From positions 20,242,345-20,306,344 of the forward strand of contig NC_052482.1 of the NCBI RefSeq assembly GCF_009730915.1: DNA of 64,000 bases. Reading direction: 5' to 3'. Below are positions 24,761 to 39,500 of this stretch, piece after piece. The notes under the pieces are model-generated. The model was not told the origin of the DNA. It did no database searches and worked only from the letters and a program-made list of their open reading frames with translations. The position numbers and the translations under genes are program-made. The stretch's first letter is position 1. Each line of letters begins with the position of its first letter. Source of the DNA: Dioscorea cayenensis subsp. rotundata (taxonomy: Eukaryota; Streptophyta; Magnoliopsida; Dioscoreales; Dioscoreaceae).

Positions 24761-25527
24761 GTGAAAAATTATATGTATACAGTATATATATACACATTAC
24801 AGGTTCAAAAATAAGTTTTTAAAAATATCATTAGATTTATAGTACTTAGGGTTACTGTTCAGTATCATGATCCTTTATGGTTAACTTTGGAGACCAAATT
24901 CAGATCATACTCTTCCTCGCCCCTTTAGCTTTCTATGATTTTTTAATAGCATTTTTTATGAATGTTATAATATAGAATATGTAATTAATAATATGGCATA
25001 CATATTAGAAGCTAATGTTTTTAAAAATCCAATTAGTATATATTGGTATATATGCTGTAAAAACACTATATTTTATTATTTATAAAAAAATATTCTTAGT
25101 CACCTGACCTTTTACAAATTGATATGTATAAAATTATATATAAATTTTTTTAAAAAACAATAATTGTCAATATATATTATTTAGCTCCTTATTTTCACTT
25201 GACCCACTTTTAAAAAATTTATGGCTCTATCTTTTCATTGACTATATGTATTTGTGAAATTATTGTAGTATATGTATAAAATATAATGGAGAGGTGTCAG
25301 TCAAGATTGATCTACAAAATATATGCGTGTTCTTACAAATATATAAAAAACAATATAAAAAAGAAAATATATGAGGATTTATTTGGAAAATTTGTAGGAA
25401 ATGTGAAAATGTGGGAATCTTAGACTTATTTGCAAAGTTGGCACAAAAATATAAAAATGAGATAATCTTATATTTATTTTAAAAAATGGTCGGATTTATT
25501 TGCATAAATTTTGTAAATTAGTAAAAC

Positions 25528-25580
<53 letters not shown>

Positions 25581-27224
25581 TTGTAAAAATGGATAAACCG
25601 TATGCATTAGAGAAAGAGGAATAGTACAACATAATTTTTGAAAAAATTTATTATCCAACGTGTGCGTGCGCGTAGATGATGGTGATAATAATATTAAAAT
25701 GCTTATAGATGGTATTATTGAAGCTATTTAATTACCAGTTTATGAGATCTCTCATGGTCTTAGGGGCTATCTGTATTGGCCCAACTTAATTGGCATTCTT
25801 TTTGGGCTAAAGAGGGGCACAGGCATCAACTGGGGCCCGACCCAAACCAGCCATACCTACATGGCTACATGTTAGCTTTAGGATTATCCGTGCCTCAACC
25901 TGAACCGGCTCTAGCTGATATGCTAACCCACCGGGCTAGATTAGCCTGGCAGAGCCAAACCCGTCCCGTGTCACTATCTTAAACCGCAGGCCGAGTTAGA
26001 ACCTCCTAGCCATGGGTTTATTTAAAAATAAAAATAAAATTATAAAAACAACATATATATAAATTGGGTTTAGGTATGACCCTTTTTACAGGCAGTTACT
26101 AATTGCCATATATATTTTTAAAAATAAAATAATTGATGTGAGAATTAATTTGAATAACATGAGACTATTATTTTTATTTTTAGTTAAAAATATCAATTAA
26201 TAACTTGCAGTTTATTTTGAAGCAGGTAAGTATAAGAATGCTAACGTAGACCACCATTGTTTGTGTCTTGTAGACCACCATTGTTGATATTTTTTTGCCC
26301 TAAAAATCAAATAGAATTTTAAAAAATGCAGATATATGTATGATAATTTTAAATAAATCACAATAATTAAAAGTTTTATATTTATTAATTTTATTTTTGT
26401 TAAATACTCATTATTGAATACTTTTAATAATATTTTCAAAACCAGATATTACTTGATGTAGGATTAAATCTAAATTTTAAGAATAATTGACTTGATTAAA
26501 AAGGATCTATGAGGAATTGAAGAGATTTTATTAAATAAAAAATTTATTTTTCCATAAAAAAAAATTAAATATGAAATGATAAATCTAGGAATCATAAATA
26601 TCTTAATTTATTTTTAAAAATTAAGTTAGAGTGAAAAACTTTCTTATCAATATAACAAAATCTTAAGTAAATTATTTATTAATCAAGATTTCAAATATTA
26701 TGATTTTAAGTTAATAATATGTTTATAAATACGCAAGATTTTAAAGATTCCACATTAAATGAAATATATTATAGAAAAATTACGGTTTTAAATTAATAAT
26801 ATATTTATATTGTTGCACACTCATAAAATTATGTTGTAGTATAACAATATATATATAAATAATTTGGTATTACAAAAATAGATAATATAAATAATAAAGA
26901 TGAATAATAAATATAAAAATAATAAATTGTAATGTTGAATGATGAATTTCTTTCACAATGCTTTTGCTAATAACAAGTAACAAGTAAATAAAAATGATAC
27001 TAAATGCAAAAATATGGGTGAAGATATATATACATTATTAGAAAATTATTTTCAATTTTTAAATAGTTTTTATCTTTTTAAGTTTTGTCTCGATTTATTT
27101 AGTTTACTTCCGGTCATGGGTTTGTACCCAATGCGTAAATTTCTATCCTATGAAAATATATATTTTTTAAGCGTACAAACCCAGTATCAGGCATGATATA
27201 AACGTGAAACTAACTCGTAAACAT
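24761..27224. other. AT-rich gene-free region
   Basis: It contains a (TTA)n microsatellite at about 25527-25580. A GC-richer island at about 25755-26010 has palindromic words such as GGGCTAGATTAGCC and GGCCCGACCC and looks like a DNA-element fragment. A 16-base word AGACCACCATTGTTTG is nearly repeated near 26250 and 26272. No gene is recognised. Confidence 0.45.
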
Positions 27225-28640
27225 ATATGTTTTTGGATTTTTAGAACATCGTATGTAAGGGACCTAGGGTCGTTGGTAAAATAAATATTTCTCGGTAAGA
27301 TTTTTCTTTTATATTAAAAGGTATAATTTTTGAGAAAAATCAAATCCAAATAGGCCCAGTAGACGGGAGGAGTTGATTTGATGATAAGGATCAATGTTTT
27401 ATAATTTGATAATGATTTGGTTTTCATGTCATTTTCTCTTGATGTATCTGAAAGGCTACTCAACAAGCAACTTCAATACTGGTTTTCATCATTGCATCCT
27501 AAGTTTTAATTAATTAATTAATCTCATTTATAAGCAACAATTTGTTTTCATGGCTCATTAGACACAGAGTTATTTGATGATAACGATCAATAATGATTAA
27601 CAACTAAAGAAATTTTTGCAAATTGATGTGTCACATGGCCATTTATGTAAAACAAAAATAATCACAGTCCACTGTTTGTGTACATCAAATCAAATAATCA
27701 ATCATGAGTCTTAGTTGTGGGTCTGTGAAAGGGGTCCAATGTGAGCTGGTTGGGAACAGAGTGAAGAGATTTTTTTTTTTTCTAATTTATTTGTTTTCAT
27801 ACTAATGTAAGTTTGATAATGATCCCAAAATGCTTGGCTTAAAAATGATTTTTATTTTTGGGACTTTTACCAGGTGAGCTACTCTAAGAGGTCAATACAA
27901 GAATAAATTATTTTTCAGTCAAATTATTTGTTTAAAAATTCAAACTCTATCATTTGGATCAACCCTAATTGAGGTAAGTGAGTTATGTTTTGACAATGGT
28001 TTTGTACAATTTATTGTTATTGGGCTTGAGCCCAAATAGCAAACTTTTTCTTTTAATTTACATTATGAATGTATTATATTGGGCTACCTTGTTGCTATAA
28101 TTATTTAATTTTTAATTTATTATTATCATGATATTTGAGCTAGTGTAGTATTTTGTTTATTGAAAGTAAAAAAAATGTGAATAATAGATTAAGATAAGAA
28201 TACAATGAAGTGGCGTTTGGTTGGGGGTGATCTAAAACACGTAAGATTACCTCATTTGAATGTAATTTTTTTCTTCTTCTCCATTTTAACCTTTCAATTC
28301 AATAAATTTCATAAACTTCAATTTTAATTAAAAAAAATAAGAATATTCCATCCTCATATATTTTTTATATAAAAATATATTTATTGAAATATTTAGTTGG
28401 AGGAGAGGAAAACATTTGATTTTTTTTTTCAAATATTAAGTTGAAGAAAAAATATATATATTTATTTCAAATAATTAAGTTTTCTATCTAACAAAACATG
28501 TTAGTGTTACATTCCAGCTAGGGCTACAATCAAATTGAGTCGAGCTGAGTTTTGTTATGTTTAAGCTTGGCTGAATACTATTTAAACCGAGCTTCTTTTG
28601 TTAAGCTCGAGCTTGGCTCGCTAAGGAAATATCAAACTTG
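27225..28640. repeat. Dispersed repeat, copy B of the direct pair
   Basis: This is the shorter partner of 18975-21430. It lacks the 0.9-kb extra block, so it may represent the ancestral form. Small indels and substitutions are spread throughout, pointing to an old duplication. Confidence 0.75.
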
Positions 28641-29015
28641 AGCTCAACTCGAATAGCTATAGTGTAGCTTGTACAACAATTTACTACATTAATATTTATA
28701 TATAGGTACAATACATGTGCTTTCATGATAATTTTAATCATTATAGTATAACTACGAGTAATGATTAAATTTTTTTAGATGCTATAGTATCATATGGTAT
28801 ATTATTGAGCCTCTTACGAGCTTTGATGAGGCAAGCAATATGAGGTTTGAGCTCGGCTCGATTATCTACTCGAGTTTGAAAGTCAAGCTCAAGCTCGATT
28901 TGACTCTCATAGTTTGCTTTAATAACGAGCTTTTTGAACCAAGCCTCGAGCAACTTTCGAGCGGCTTTGTTCATTTGACCCTCATTCCAGTTTGTCAACC
29001 AAATAAAAAGGGTGC
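28510..29015. repeat. GAGCTCG-rich dispersed repeat
   Basis: Words such as AGCTCGAGCTTGGCTCG, GAGCTCGGCTCGA and CAAGCTCAAGCTCG recur in both orientations. A truncated relative with the same start lies at about 21330-21430. It resembles a common class of plant non-autonomous DNA repeats rich in GAGCTCG. No target duplication was found. Confidence 0.5.
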
Positions 29016-31120
29016 ACATATTTTTCCAATGATATGATTTGAGAATCATATTCTCGATGTCCTATTATGAACAATAATGTAAGAATATGTGAATCAAACA
29101 ACACTTAAATTTTACTTCGATAAGAGCGATATAGTTAGTATTATGTTTGTTTTAAGTGATTTTTTTATTTTTATATTTCATTTTTAAAACTGATATAAAT
29201 AAGTATAACTATATATATTGACAAATATATACAAGCTATATGTCAGGGGAAGGCACATGTGAGAAGTATGAACTCAAGCTCTACAACATTTGTGCCTTCA
29301 CCCTAAACAAACTAACGTTCAAATTCACCTTTTTCATTGGACACGAATAACCTACACAGGTGACTCGGTGCTAATAAATAAAACGGTGATTATATATGTA
29401 TATATATATATGTTAGAAATATTTCTCAGTCAATTTTGATAATCCATATTAAAATTTATATATAGAAGCATAATATCCACGGATGATGCTTTCAATCTAT
29501 AAATTAGAAATAAGACTATGTTTAAGCTAATGACAAAGATTTATAAAAATATTGCTTTCAATTTACTTACATAGAGTGATGGATATGGATTGGCATAATT
29601 TATACGTGGCACGCATTAAGTTTAGGAAGGCTTATACAATAATAACCAAAATTGCAAGCATCATGGACCAAACTTTGAGTGAAATGCAATTAATTCAGTG
29701 ATGTATTTTCAACTTCTTTTGGAATTTTATATTCAATGAAAGCTCCAGCACTTAATTATTTTTTAGTATGAAAGAAAGAATGGTGCAATATATCCTTTAT
29801 TTATCACTCCTTATCACCATGGGGAACAAATTAAGATAAAGATAGGTTTTGATATGTGAGGTTTGATGTTTGTCTCCAATTGGTATTATAAGTATTAGTT
29901 TAATGATATGTAAGCTCGATCTAAACTTGCTCTACATGGTCTTAAAATCCTTAAACATCCACATAATGACGTAGTCCCTAATTATTTCAATAGAAGAGTG
30001 ACAAAAGAAATACAGAGAATTAATATATATAGATGCCATAAATCGTGAAACATATTTATTAATTATTCCAGATATTCTTATATGTTGTAGCTATGTGAAA
30101 CATGGATTGAGAATTTTTGCTAATTTTTGATTTATAATATGAACATATTTATTTTTCGAGTTTTAGTTTTTAAAATTAGTATACAACTAATATATCATAT
30201 AGTACTAAATGCGCAGATCGTGAGCATACATATTTATCGATATCTCTTCGTGCTTTTTTATAATGCATGTCATTCGTTTTATAGGTCATCGTTTATTTAT
30301 TTTTAAAATTCTTTTCTAACTTATATGAAAAACGGAGTATATATATCATATAACGACACGTGATAAAATAGATATAGATTTGTTACGTACAGGAAGAGTA
30401 AACAAACAAATTCAATGTAATTATCAAAAATCAAAAGAGCATATCTTTTGTTTAGGGACCACTAGTACGATTTTTATTCATATTATTATTAATTTAATTA
30501 ATTAATTAATTAATGATGTCAATCTAATTAAAAATAAAAATATGTGAAAAATATAAAAAAATTTGCGAGTTCTTAAATTTTTATGTCTTAATTAATAATT
30601 TATTTATAGCAAGTAAAAATTCACTCACTTATTAGAATTTTTAAATGATTATCAAGCAACTTAGAACAAGATAACTAGGTCATCATCATTTATATTTTCT
30701 AAAAGAACAATTTATTCTTTTGATAAATATTTAAAAACAAGGTAGTAAAACGGTGCATAATAGTGTCTTGTGAAAAATAATTAATGTGATAAAAAGAGTT
30801 TTTTTTTCCTCATGAAAAATACATATAAATCTTTTCACTTATTATATTCCAATATAATTATTCCCCATTAAAATTTTTAATATTAAATAATACACCATTG
30901 ATGCACATGCAAGAGCATTAAATTAAGAAGCAGCCTTCTCCTCTCTATTGAATATCACAATCACATATTTCAATTACTCAAGCACACACATGCAAATATT
31001 CCAATCTTACAACTTCTCAAACCAATACACCATAATGCCATGGAATTATTCAAGAGTTTCGATTATTTTGATATGCATTTCTATCATACTTGACCATTTA
31101 ATTAACAAATCTACAATCCT
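29016..31120. other. AT-rich gene-free region
   Basis: I see only AT-rich sequence with TA and TTAA tracts. No gene, RNA or bordered repeat is recognised. Confidence 0.5.
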
Positions 31121-31124
31121 TTTC

Positions 31125-32867
31125 TAATCTCCCTTCATCTCCGTGACCGGATTATTCTCCGACATCAAGAGCAAAGCCTCGGTGAACTTCTCATAGAAAT
31201 AATCATTATCTACAGCCATTTTTCAATAAACTGAGATGTTGAAGGGTCAGTAACCAATTGTTGGTCTACTAACATCAAACCCTTTATGCTTAAAGCTAAA
31301 TTCTTGTAATATGTTATCAATTATCATTGGTGTACCTCTATCATTCCTTGCATGCACACTGCCTTTGGGTCAGAGTTCCGTGAGAGAGACGTCACCTTGA
31401 GATACTCAGCATAGATGGGATCTATACTTTGCGGTCTACTGTTGGGTAAAGTCTTTAACAACATTTATACAATGTACTCTTCCAACGAGATGAGGCCCTC
31501 ATATTAGATTTATACTTTTTATTAGGAGATGCATCTTAATAGGGCTGTAATTCTTGCGTCTGATTTTACCTCGATTGTATACTCGCTGTACTTTTCTCGG
31601 CCTTTTGCTGTATATATAAGCATAATTAAGTGTGTAATAACCTCGTATCCAGTCAGTTGATCCGGGCTGCTGACTCGACTGAGTATATGCATGCCTGTGT
31701 TAAAAATATTCACAAAATACTAAGCAGGTGACAAATACTGTAAATATACGCTGTAGCGTGCATCTTGATAATTGAAACGTCCCAATAAGCATATCAAGAG
31801 CTGATGTAATTTTGATTACCCAGAGCCACAGAGCCAGGTATCTCCGGCATCTGATTCCTATTGATTGAAATCGAGAGAGAATGAAGGAAAGGCTACTCGT
31901 TGTGAAGTTTGGGAATGGAGTTGATCACATCTTGGCTGTAGCTCTCTATGGCTATCTCTTCTTCCTGTTCCTCATGTTAAAAATATGGTCCTTTTAAGCT
32001 GTACAAAACAAATGTGGAATGATGTCGAAGTTGGTTGTTAGAGTATAAATACACTTTTTGATTTTTCCATTAGCTAGTTTTTAAGTTCAAAACTGTAATT
32101 GTCTTAACTGAATTTAAAAATATAAATTAGGAGATACATTACTGATGAATTACAGACCAATAACAACTCCTCTCGCGTGCGGAAAGAGCAACAATGTCAG
32201 CACAAGAAACGGTATTAGGGCATTCTTTCTCTAATGCATCTTTAATCACTTTAACATACTTGAAATTTCTCGTCCCAAAAGCTGTTGCGAATTGGTTTGC
32301 TCTGCAAGGATTGCATTGAGCTAGTGATCCTCCAACAAGAGTGAAGCACACTGAGACTATATGTATTATACATGAACAAATTTTTATTATATGATTACAA
32401 ATAAATATAAATATAAATATATAAATCACTACATAAAAGAGCAAGACATTTCATCACCTTAACAATGCAATCGCCATGGAAGAGGTTTCTAACTCCAAGA
32501 AACACAGCAGTGTTCATGTTTATGGTAGAGTTTTTCAACACCTTCCTTCACGATGTCTCTCGGCTTTGAGCAACTCTCCCGAGTAAAAGGTTTAACCCTC
32601 AACTCTCCTTTCACTACAATAAATAGTCAGGTAAAATACTATTAGTCATGCCATCATCTAATTCACTATAATTTGTTTTGTATATATATACTGTCTCATA
32701 TTTTTGATGTACTGTCCTATCGTATCAAGAATAAAAGAATAATAGTAATAAATAAATCTGAACTTTGAATAAAGTAATGCATTACCAAAGGAGAAAAGAC
32801 ATAAGAAAAGAGAGAATAAAAGGAAGAGAGAATGAGCTCTTGATCCCAAAACCATTCTTTTGTTCAT
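31125..32867 (-). pseudogene. Class III peroxidase gene relic
   Basis: Exon 1 (32786-32867) encodes a start Met and a hydrophobic signal peptide. It joins in phase to exon 2 (32458-32613) with ELRVKPFTRESC and DIVKEGVEKLYHKH; a shift then leads to NTAVFLGVRNLFHGDC, where the family has the distal His motif FHDC, here split by an extra codon. A third block (about 32139-32340) gives GTRNFKYVKVIKDALEKEC and VSCADIVALSARE. C-terminal pieces at about 31270-31350 (RNDRGTPMIIDN) and 31130-31220 (DNDYFYEKFTEAL, SENNP) complete it. The words fit the secreted plant peroxidases near Prx21/Prx42. Frameshifts, the broken distal site and missing middle parts, including the proximal-His region, mark it as a pseudogene. 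Confidence 0.8.
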
Positions 32868-33977
32868 TAGAAGGGTAATGACTAGTAGCCATCCTTGAAA
32901 CTCTTATGAGTGCCAGATAAGCATGCCTGAGCATAGGCTGCACCCAACTATTAAAAGCTATATTTTTGCTATGGATATGTCACTATGGAATAGTTTAATT
33001 GGTTACATAAAGCCAAAGCTTGCTATTCTCTTCCCTCTCAAATCTCAATGTCTCATAATTGAAAATTGTAGTATTTATTTAATTCATATAATTAGTGTTT
33101 AAAAATTAATAAATTCGGATTCTTACAACTAAGTACATGAAATTGTATGACTAATAAAGTTTTAGCATCTTGAAATTTTTAGATTGGATTAAAATTAAAC
33201 CAACCTATATATGTAATACAAAATACAGTCAAAGTTAGAGTGTACAAAAGTCAAAAACCAAATCTTGACTTTTTCTTTCTCGATTACCATAGTATAGAAT
33301 AGATAAAGATAACGTTGAAAAGTTGTAGATGATAATTAATGAGTTTACATGACTTTGGAGAGGTCTCGATTTACTTTAAAAATTTTAAATAGCGAAGATG
33401 CATGATCATGATTATATAAAATGTAAAATATAATTGATATTAATTTATATTATAAAAACTATCCGTACTTTTATTTTTAAACTAGTTATATAGAGTCAAG
33501 ATTGAAAAATATAAAGAAAATATTTGGTAGAATACCATCTTGGTTCTCATCTTAATTTTATTTTTCTTTGCCCAGTATCTTACTTGATTTAAAACTACTC
33601 TTTCAGTCCACTACTTTCGAATGGTGCAATCAGTGGTAAAAACGCATTCTAATCATAAAAATACTTAATATACTACACAATTCATCCATAATAATCATTG
33701 TAAAATATACACAATTCATGAAAATAATAAAAATTCTTTATTTTTTATATGATTCATAGAATATATGAGCAATGAAAATTAGTAATTTGTATGTTCAAAG
33801 TGTATATGGGGGACTTGATTGCACTCATTCAAAGAGTAGAAGGATTAAAAGGGCTTAAATTGAAGTAAGAGGACTAAAAGGACAAAATGAAAAGAGTATA
33901 GGGACTAATATGGGTATTCTACCAAAATATTTAAAATAAGTGAATTTTACTTTAATCACTAAAATGAAAATGAGTAA
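32868..33977. other. Spacer, no gene seen
   Basis: This is AT-rich sequence on the 5' side of the peroxidase relic. A purine-rich stretch at about 33810-33920 has AGAGGACTAAAAGGAC-like words. Nothing else is recognised. Confidence 0.4.
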
Positions 33978-34251
33978 TACTCCCTCTGTTTTTTTTTATC
34001 TGTCGTGATTAACCGATTTCACATACCAAAAAATTTAGTTATTTCATAAAATTTTATAAAAAATTAGTTATTTTTTCAAAATTACCCTAATTTTCATCTC
34101 ACATTTTTTTTTATTTAATTTCAACAAAAGAGTTAAATATTAATGCTAGAAGTAATTTTAAAAAAATAATTATAAATATTTTTTGATGTTCGAAAATAAT
34201 AGATAGAAAAGAACATAAATTTGTGACAGATAAAAAAGAACGGAGAAAGTA
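33978..34251 (+). mobile_element. Stowaway-type MITE, about 274 bp
   Basis: The left end is TACTCCCTCTG with TTTTTATCTGTCGTGATTAA following. The right end in reverse complement reads TACTTTCTCCGTTC with TTTTTATCTGTCAC. TA dinucleotides flank both ends. It belongs to the same family as 22854-23130 but in opposite orientation. Confidence 0.88.
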
Positions 34252-36505
34252 TCAATTTTATTTAATTATTATTATTTTTAAGTTGGAATGAAGTTTGGGT
34301 CGTGAGATTTTTTTTAAATTTATTTATTTATTTTAATAGTATTCAATTTAAAGCTATATATACATAAAATATTTATTTTTGTCTCTGATGTTGACTTGCT
34401 GATATATACTGACGTGGCATGGCATGCAAAATGTGGTTTGTATACGGCAAATTAGCTATCAAATCAATCCAGTTTATGACATGTCATGATTAACATTTTG
34501 AAAAAACTACAAAATAAATGGAATTACATAATATATAAATATATATTAACATATCATGTCAATATCCATGCCCAAAAGAGGACCCACATCAACAATAGAA
34601 AAAAAAGCAAGTTATAAAAATTAGCATTAGATAATAATAATAATTTGAGTTTTTTTTTAAATAGACACAAAACAGTACTAAATATCATAACAATAATTTA
34701 AATGATTAATTATACATACAATATATTATCTAAATTAAATTTCATATAATGGCAACAAAAGCTTACTAAAATCAAGTGCTCATGTCTTTTTCTTTCTTTA
34801 TTTCATTAGTCTTTCAGTTACTTATTTTATTTGTCTTCTATAGCTGAATTTATCCACTTCTACTAAAGTTATATGGTAGTCCTTCTATTTCATATTTCTA
34901 TATATATATATATATTTATATATTTGCTCTTTTTTTTTATTTTATAAAAAAAATATTTGCTTTTTTTAATCTAAATAGTTTATCTTTTTTTTAAGAAAAA
35001 AAAACCACTAAGATGGGGTTTATAACAAAAACAAATTAAATATAAAATAGATATATTTTTTTAATATCAAATAAGTTTAATTGACTTTTGTGGCTGAGAA
35101 TCAAAGCTAGAGAGGGAGCACTTAATAATAATAATCAAATAATAAGATAATTAGATAAAACAAAAAGGCCAAGTAAGTGACCACAAATAGTGCAATCCCA
35201 ATTGTATGCAACTTGACTAGTTAGTGTTTGGACGGTGCACTCCACCCAACAGAGAACAAACTCTTCAATGCTTTCCTACTTCCTTTCTATGTCTGACTTA
35301 AAATGTCCAATGAGATTCAAAGTCTTTAAAAAATTGAATAGTTGGAAACATTTACAGTACTTCACAGTACTTGAAAATGTTTTAAATTTTGAGTTAAATA
35401 TAAGTCAAATTATTTGAATTTATAAGTATTAAAATAGTTTTCTGTGGGAGGATTGGATTGACCTTTTTAAAAATTTTTTTATCATTAAAAGCTTAAAACT
35501 GAATACATGACCATTGTTTTGAATTAGGTAGGCCATCAAAAGAGAATATATATGAATACAATTATTTTAACTTCGTTAAAAATAAATAGGTAAATCATAA
35601 TTTTATAAAAACAACTAGAAAAGCATATACAAATAACAATGATAGAAAATAACTCGAGAAAAAACCAATGGATCTTTAATCTGATAATGTTGGTTTCACT
35701 GTGAAAGACGATAAATGCAAGACAAAAAACAACTGAAAAACATAAAACAATTCAAAACAACTCTAAAAGAACATTGGGAGATAGGGATAAAAATCGCAAA
35801 TAGAAATCATTGAATGTAAAAAAACAAGAAAAATTTCAAGCTAAATATCCTTGGCCAAATATCTTTGGAAATTTTACGATTAAGCCTATAATCATGCCAA
35901 AACGAAGTAAAAAATCCCACTTGATAATGGACAAAAAAACACATACAAAAAGCCCATATGGCAATGAGGACGAATGGTATTGTCATTAATTTCTATGTGG
36001 TAAGTAAAAAATTTAACTCTCTTCTAAAACATAGTTGAAAATTTAAAAAACATACTTGGAATAATTTATCTGTATTGTTAAAAAGAATGCAATTAAAAAT
36101 CCCAAAGTGAAAGCGAAATATATGTCCCTAAATATAAATTTGTGAATAAGTAATTTTGAATGCTTTTTATTTTTTTGTTATTTTTCTTTTAACAAAAAAA
36201 TCCAAACCAAGCATTCTAAACTTCAAATGTGTTAAATTTGAAATCAATACAACCAAATTTTGTTTCCCTCACTGATTTGAAAAATCAGGATACATGCAAC
36301 TAGTTAAAGACGACCTTGAAAAGATGATTCTAAGTTTTTGAATTCATAAAAGCAAATTGAAAAGATCAGAGAAGGTTACACATTAGAAACCAGTTTAGCA
36401 AGTGGTGCTCTTATCTCCTGCACAACACAAACAGAAAAGACAGTCTTTAGACTTGATGATGGATTCATAACATTGCTACAGGAGAGGGTTTTACAAACCT
36501 GATCT
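34252..36505. other. AT-rich spacer before the TMEM209-like gene
   Basis: The stretch shows TA tracts near 34900 and poly-T runs. No gene is seen. The last few hundred bases would hold the 3' UTR of the minus-strand gene ending at 36506. Confidence 0.45.
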
Positions 36506-39500
36506 TCAACTTTCATTCGCCGAATCGAGAACTGAAAGGATGTTCAAAGCCGAAGAACCGAGATGAACTCCACGAACAACCGCTCCATATCCTACCTTGA
36601 TTCTATGGCAGAGAAGCAAAAATAGCATCCCATAATGCTGTTCTTCCCTGGAAAAAATATGAATTAAGTTCAGTAGTGATTAGGGACATGTTAAAAAGAG
36701 TTTTGGCAGACTGAGAACAATAAGCTTACAAAAGGGCAGAGAAAAAAATGAATGAAATCTTTTGAGGCTACATAAACTTGAAAATTGACAGTGAAGCGTT
36801 GCGTGAATGACTGACTATATTCATTTCTGTAATGCAAGTGAATTAGGATTTAAACTCTAAAGAATATAATTCCAGCAACTTACATAACGCAATCTAATGT
36901 ATGCCTTATAGACCAACTTTAAAAACAATTGGCAGAGTTTTATTAGTATAAGTGCACTTCAGATCTTTTGAACCACTGAAGATTCAATATGGTCCTGAAA
37001 AACAAAAAAATGTTGATTTGATTTCAGGGTTAAAAAAAGTAGTTCTAAATTGGACTCCTTATGTTTCCATAAGTTGGGGACTATTTCTGTATTCTTTTTC
37101 TTGTTACAATTACTAAAAATTAATTTGGTCTAGGGTTCAATGACCATAGTGAATATAGAGGTACAGTTCAGGAAGTAAAAGTGCACTTTCATCAAGTTAT
37201 GTTTCCCTTTCAGGGGTCAGTAGAGTTAAAAAGTTCTGTAGCCTATAAATTCACTTAGAAATTCAACTATTTTTTTAGTTTCGATTTGGTGCTCTATTAT
37301 CAGGCAGACAATAAGTCTAAAAATTAAAGCAAATTCCAGTGTTTCAGCTGGCATAGAAGACCACTATTGTGATTATTTAAGGATAAACTATAACAGCAAA
37401 CACTTATACATTGGCAAAAAAACTAACCTGCAGAGAGATTTGAAGCTTTTTATCCCAATACAAAGCAAAAGTCGGAGGACTTTGCTTCCCAACTGCTAAT
37501 ATACAAGCCCCGGGATGGACCACAGATGGCACACCAGATATGATAGCCACATACTTCTCAGGAAACCTCTCTTTCGGGGGAAGAACTCCGAGGAACAAAG
37601 GATTCTTGCTTGACTGAGCACCCGAATAGGAGGCGGGATCGACATGTAACATCCATTTGGGATGATCTAAGAAAGCAGAGAATAGATATAACAGCAGGTG
37701 AGAGTCACTTGGAAGTTCGCCCGAATACTTTTTGCCTGCTTTGTCAGAACCATCTACACTCCCCAAATAGTTATAATTCTTTAAGCATGTTCCTTCAGCA
37801 AGTTCTGCGACAAATCAAGAACAGAAAACTCAAGAACAGAAAACAAGTCATGGTATTAACTCTAGCATATTTGACATCTTGGTAAATACTACATTGTACT
37901 GTTAAACATGCATAAAAAATTCATATTTTGAAAATATGATGTCTACCTCGGACCCTTTGCACAGTATAATCTGCACGCACACCACTTAGTGGGAGCAAGC
38001 CTCTAATCAGCTCTCCTTTCATCAATGTGTTAAGTCTCTGATGTTCAGTGATGGCATCCACACATGCTTGTACAAAAGGAAGTATAGGATTTGGCTGTGG
38101 TTGTTGCAAGCCAACTATAGGAGATTGCACTTCACATTGGAGGGAACGAGAAGAAGCACAATCAGATAAATTTATATGTAAAGCTAAACCATCCTAGCCA
38201 CAGATGACAGTAAACAAGTTGCTTGAGTAATAGACAGGAATAGTGAAAGAAACTCACAAGCTGATGCATCACGTACTTGCAATAGATTTGCACGAAGCTG
38301 ATGAAGAACCCCATCTTCATCCAAGGTAAATATCGGCTGCCACTCTTTGGCACCATCTATCAGGGACACATTGACAGGCACAGTAGTAGTCAATGTATCA
38401 CTTCCAACCTGATTTACAGTAATGGAAACACCAACCCGCGCTGCTGCTTGCATAACCTGCAAAAATTACAATTATATTCACATTACAAACATATTCAGAT
38501 CAAAGATGTGCATTAGAGAATGGTAGCTGAAAACCTGAATGTGACTTGTTTCGATCTTCTCAAGCAACGGATTCATTAGCATTGATGAGAACCACTGCCT
38601 CAGCCTATCCTGCCACTGCTCAATTTTGAGGGTAGACACCAAAAACTCAAAAAGCCTCTACTACTTGTTCCACTGACATAGGAGGTGGGAGCTCTCCCTC
38701 TCCTTTCTTAGGGAGGTGTGCTATACTTCTGGTTGGACATTCTCACAGGCCTCAGTGGCGTGCTCCTTGTAGTACCAGAAGCAGTGGCCGAGCTGGCTAT
38801 TGAGCTTGGGCTGACAATGCCAAATCCCCTAATGGTGGCCGGGGGCGTAGTAGTTTCTGTCTTGACAGCTGACTCACAAAACTTCTCATCCACATTTGCC
38901 AAGAATTGCTCAAACAAGGCTTCTGTCTGTATCCCTTTTGCACTGCCTTTTGACCATGGGGTTGAAGGAGAGGATATATATTGAGAATGCAGCCGAGCAG
39001 GAGTTGAAACCGGGGACATCCCTGACATCTTCTTTGCACTACTAGCTAACTGTTGTTGCTCCGATCCAACTAATGATGAACGAGTGGGTGTATAACCAAA
39101 GCCCGACTTCCTAATAGGGACAAGGGGCTCCGAGGACAAAGTCATTGACTTGGGATGCTTCTTCACAACCTCATCATCCATTTTCTCACAAGGTTGCAGC
39201 TTTATGCCTAAGAGGTTCAATTGACGCTCAGAGAGCTTCTTCTGCTGATCCTTCATTCTCTTAGTCAGAACACCACCATTGCGCAGAGCCAAAGCTCGGA
39301 GGAAAGCAGATAATGTCGTGATGAACACCAGAACAAGCGCAGTTCGCAAAGATTTGAAAAGAAACACTGCAATACTCCACAGAGGAAATTAATCAAACAG
39401 TTAATGGGCATTACCAGAAATAGTTAGTGCATAGTGAAATCCTTACAAGCTCCAACTTTTGATACACGGATCAATCCCAAGCTATGAGTGAGCGAGTCCT

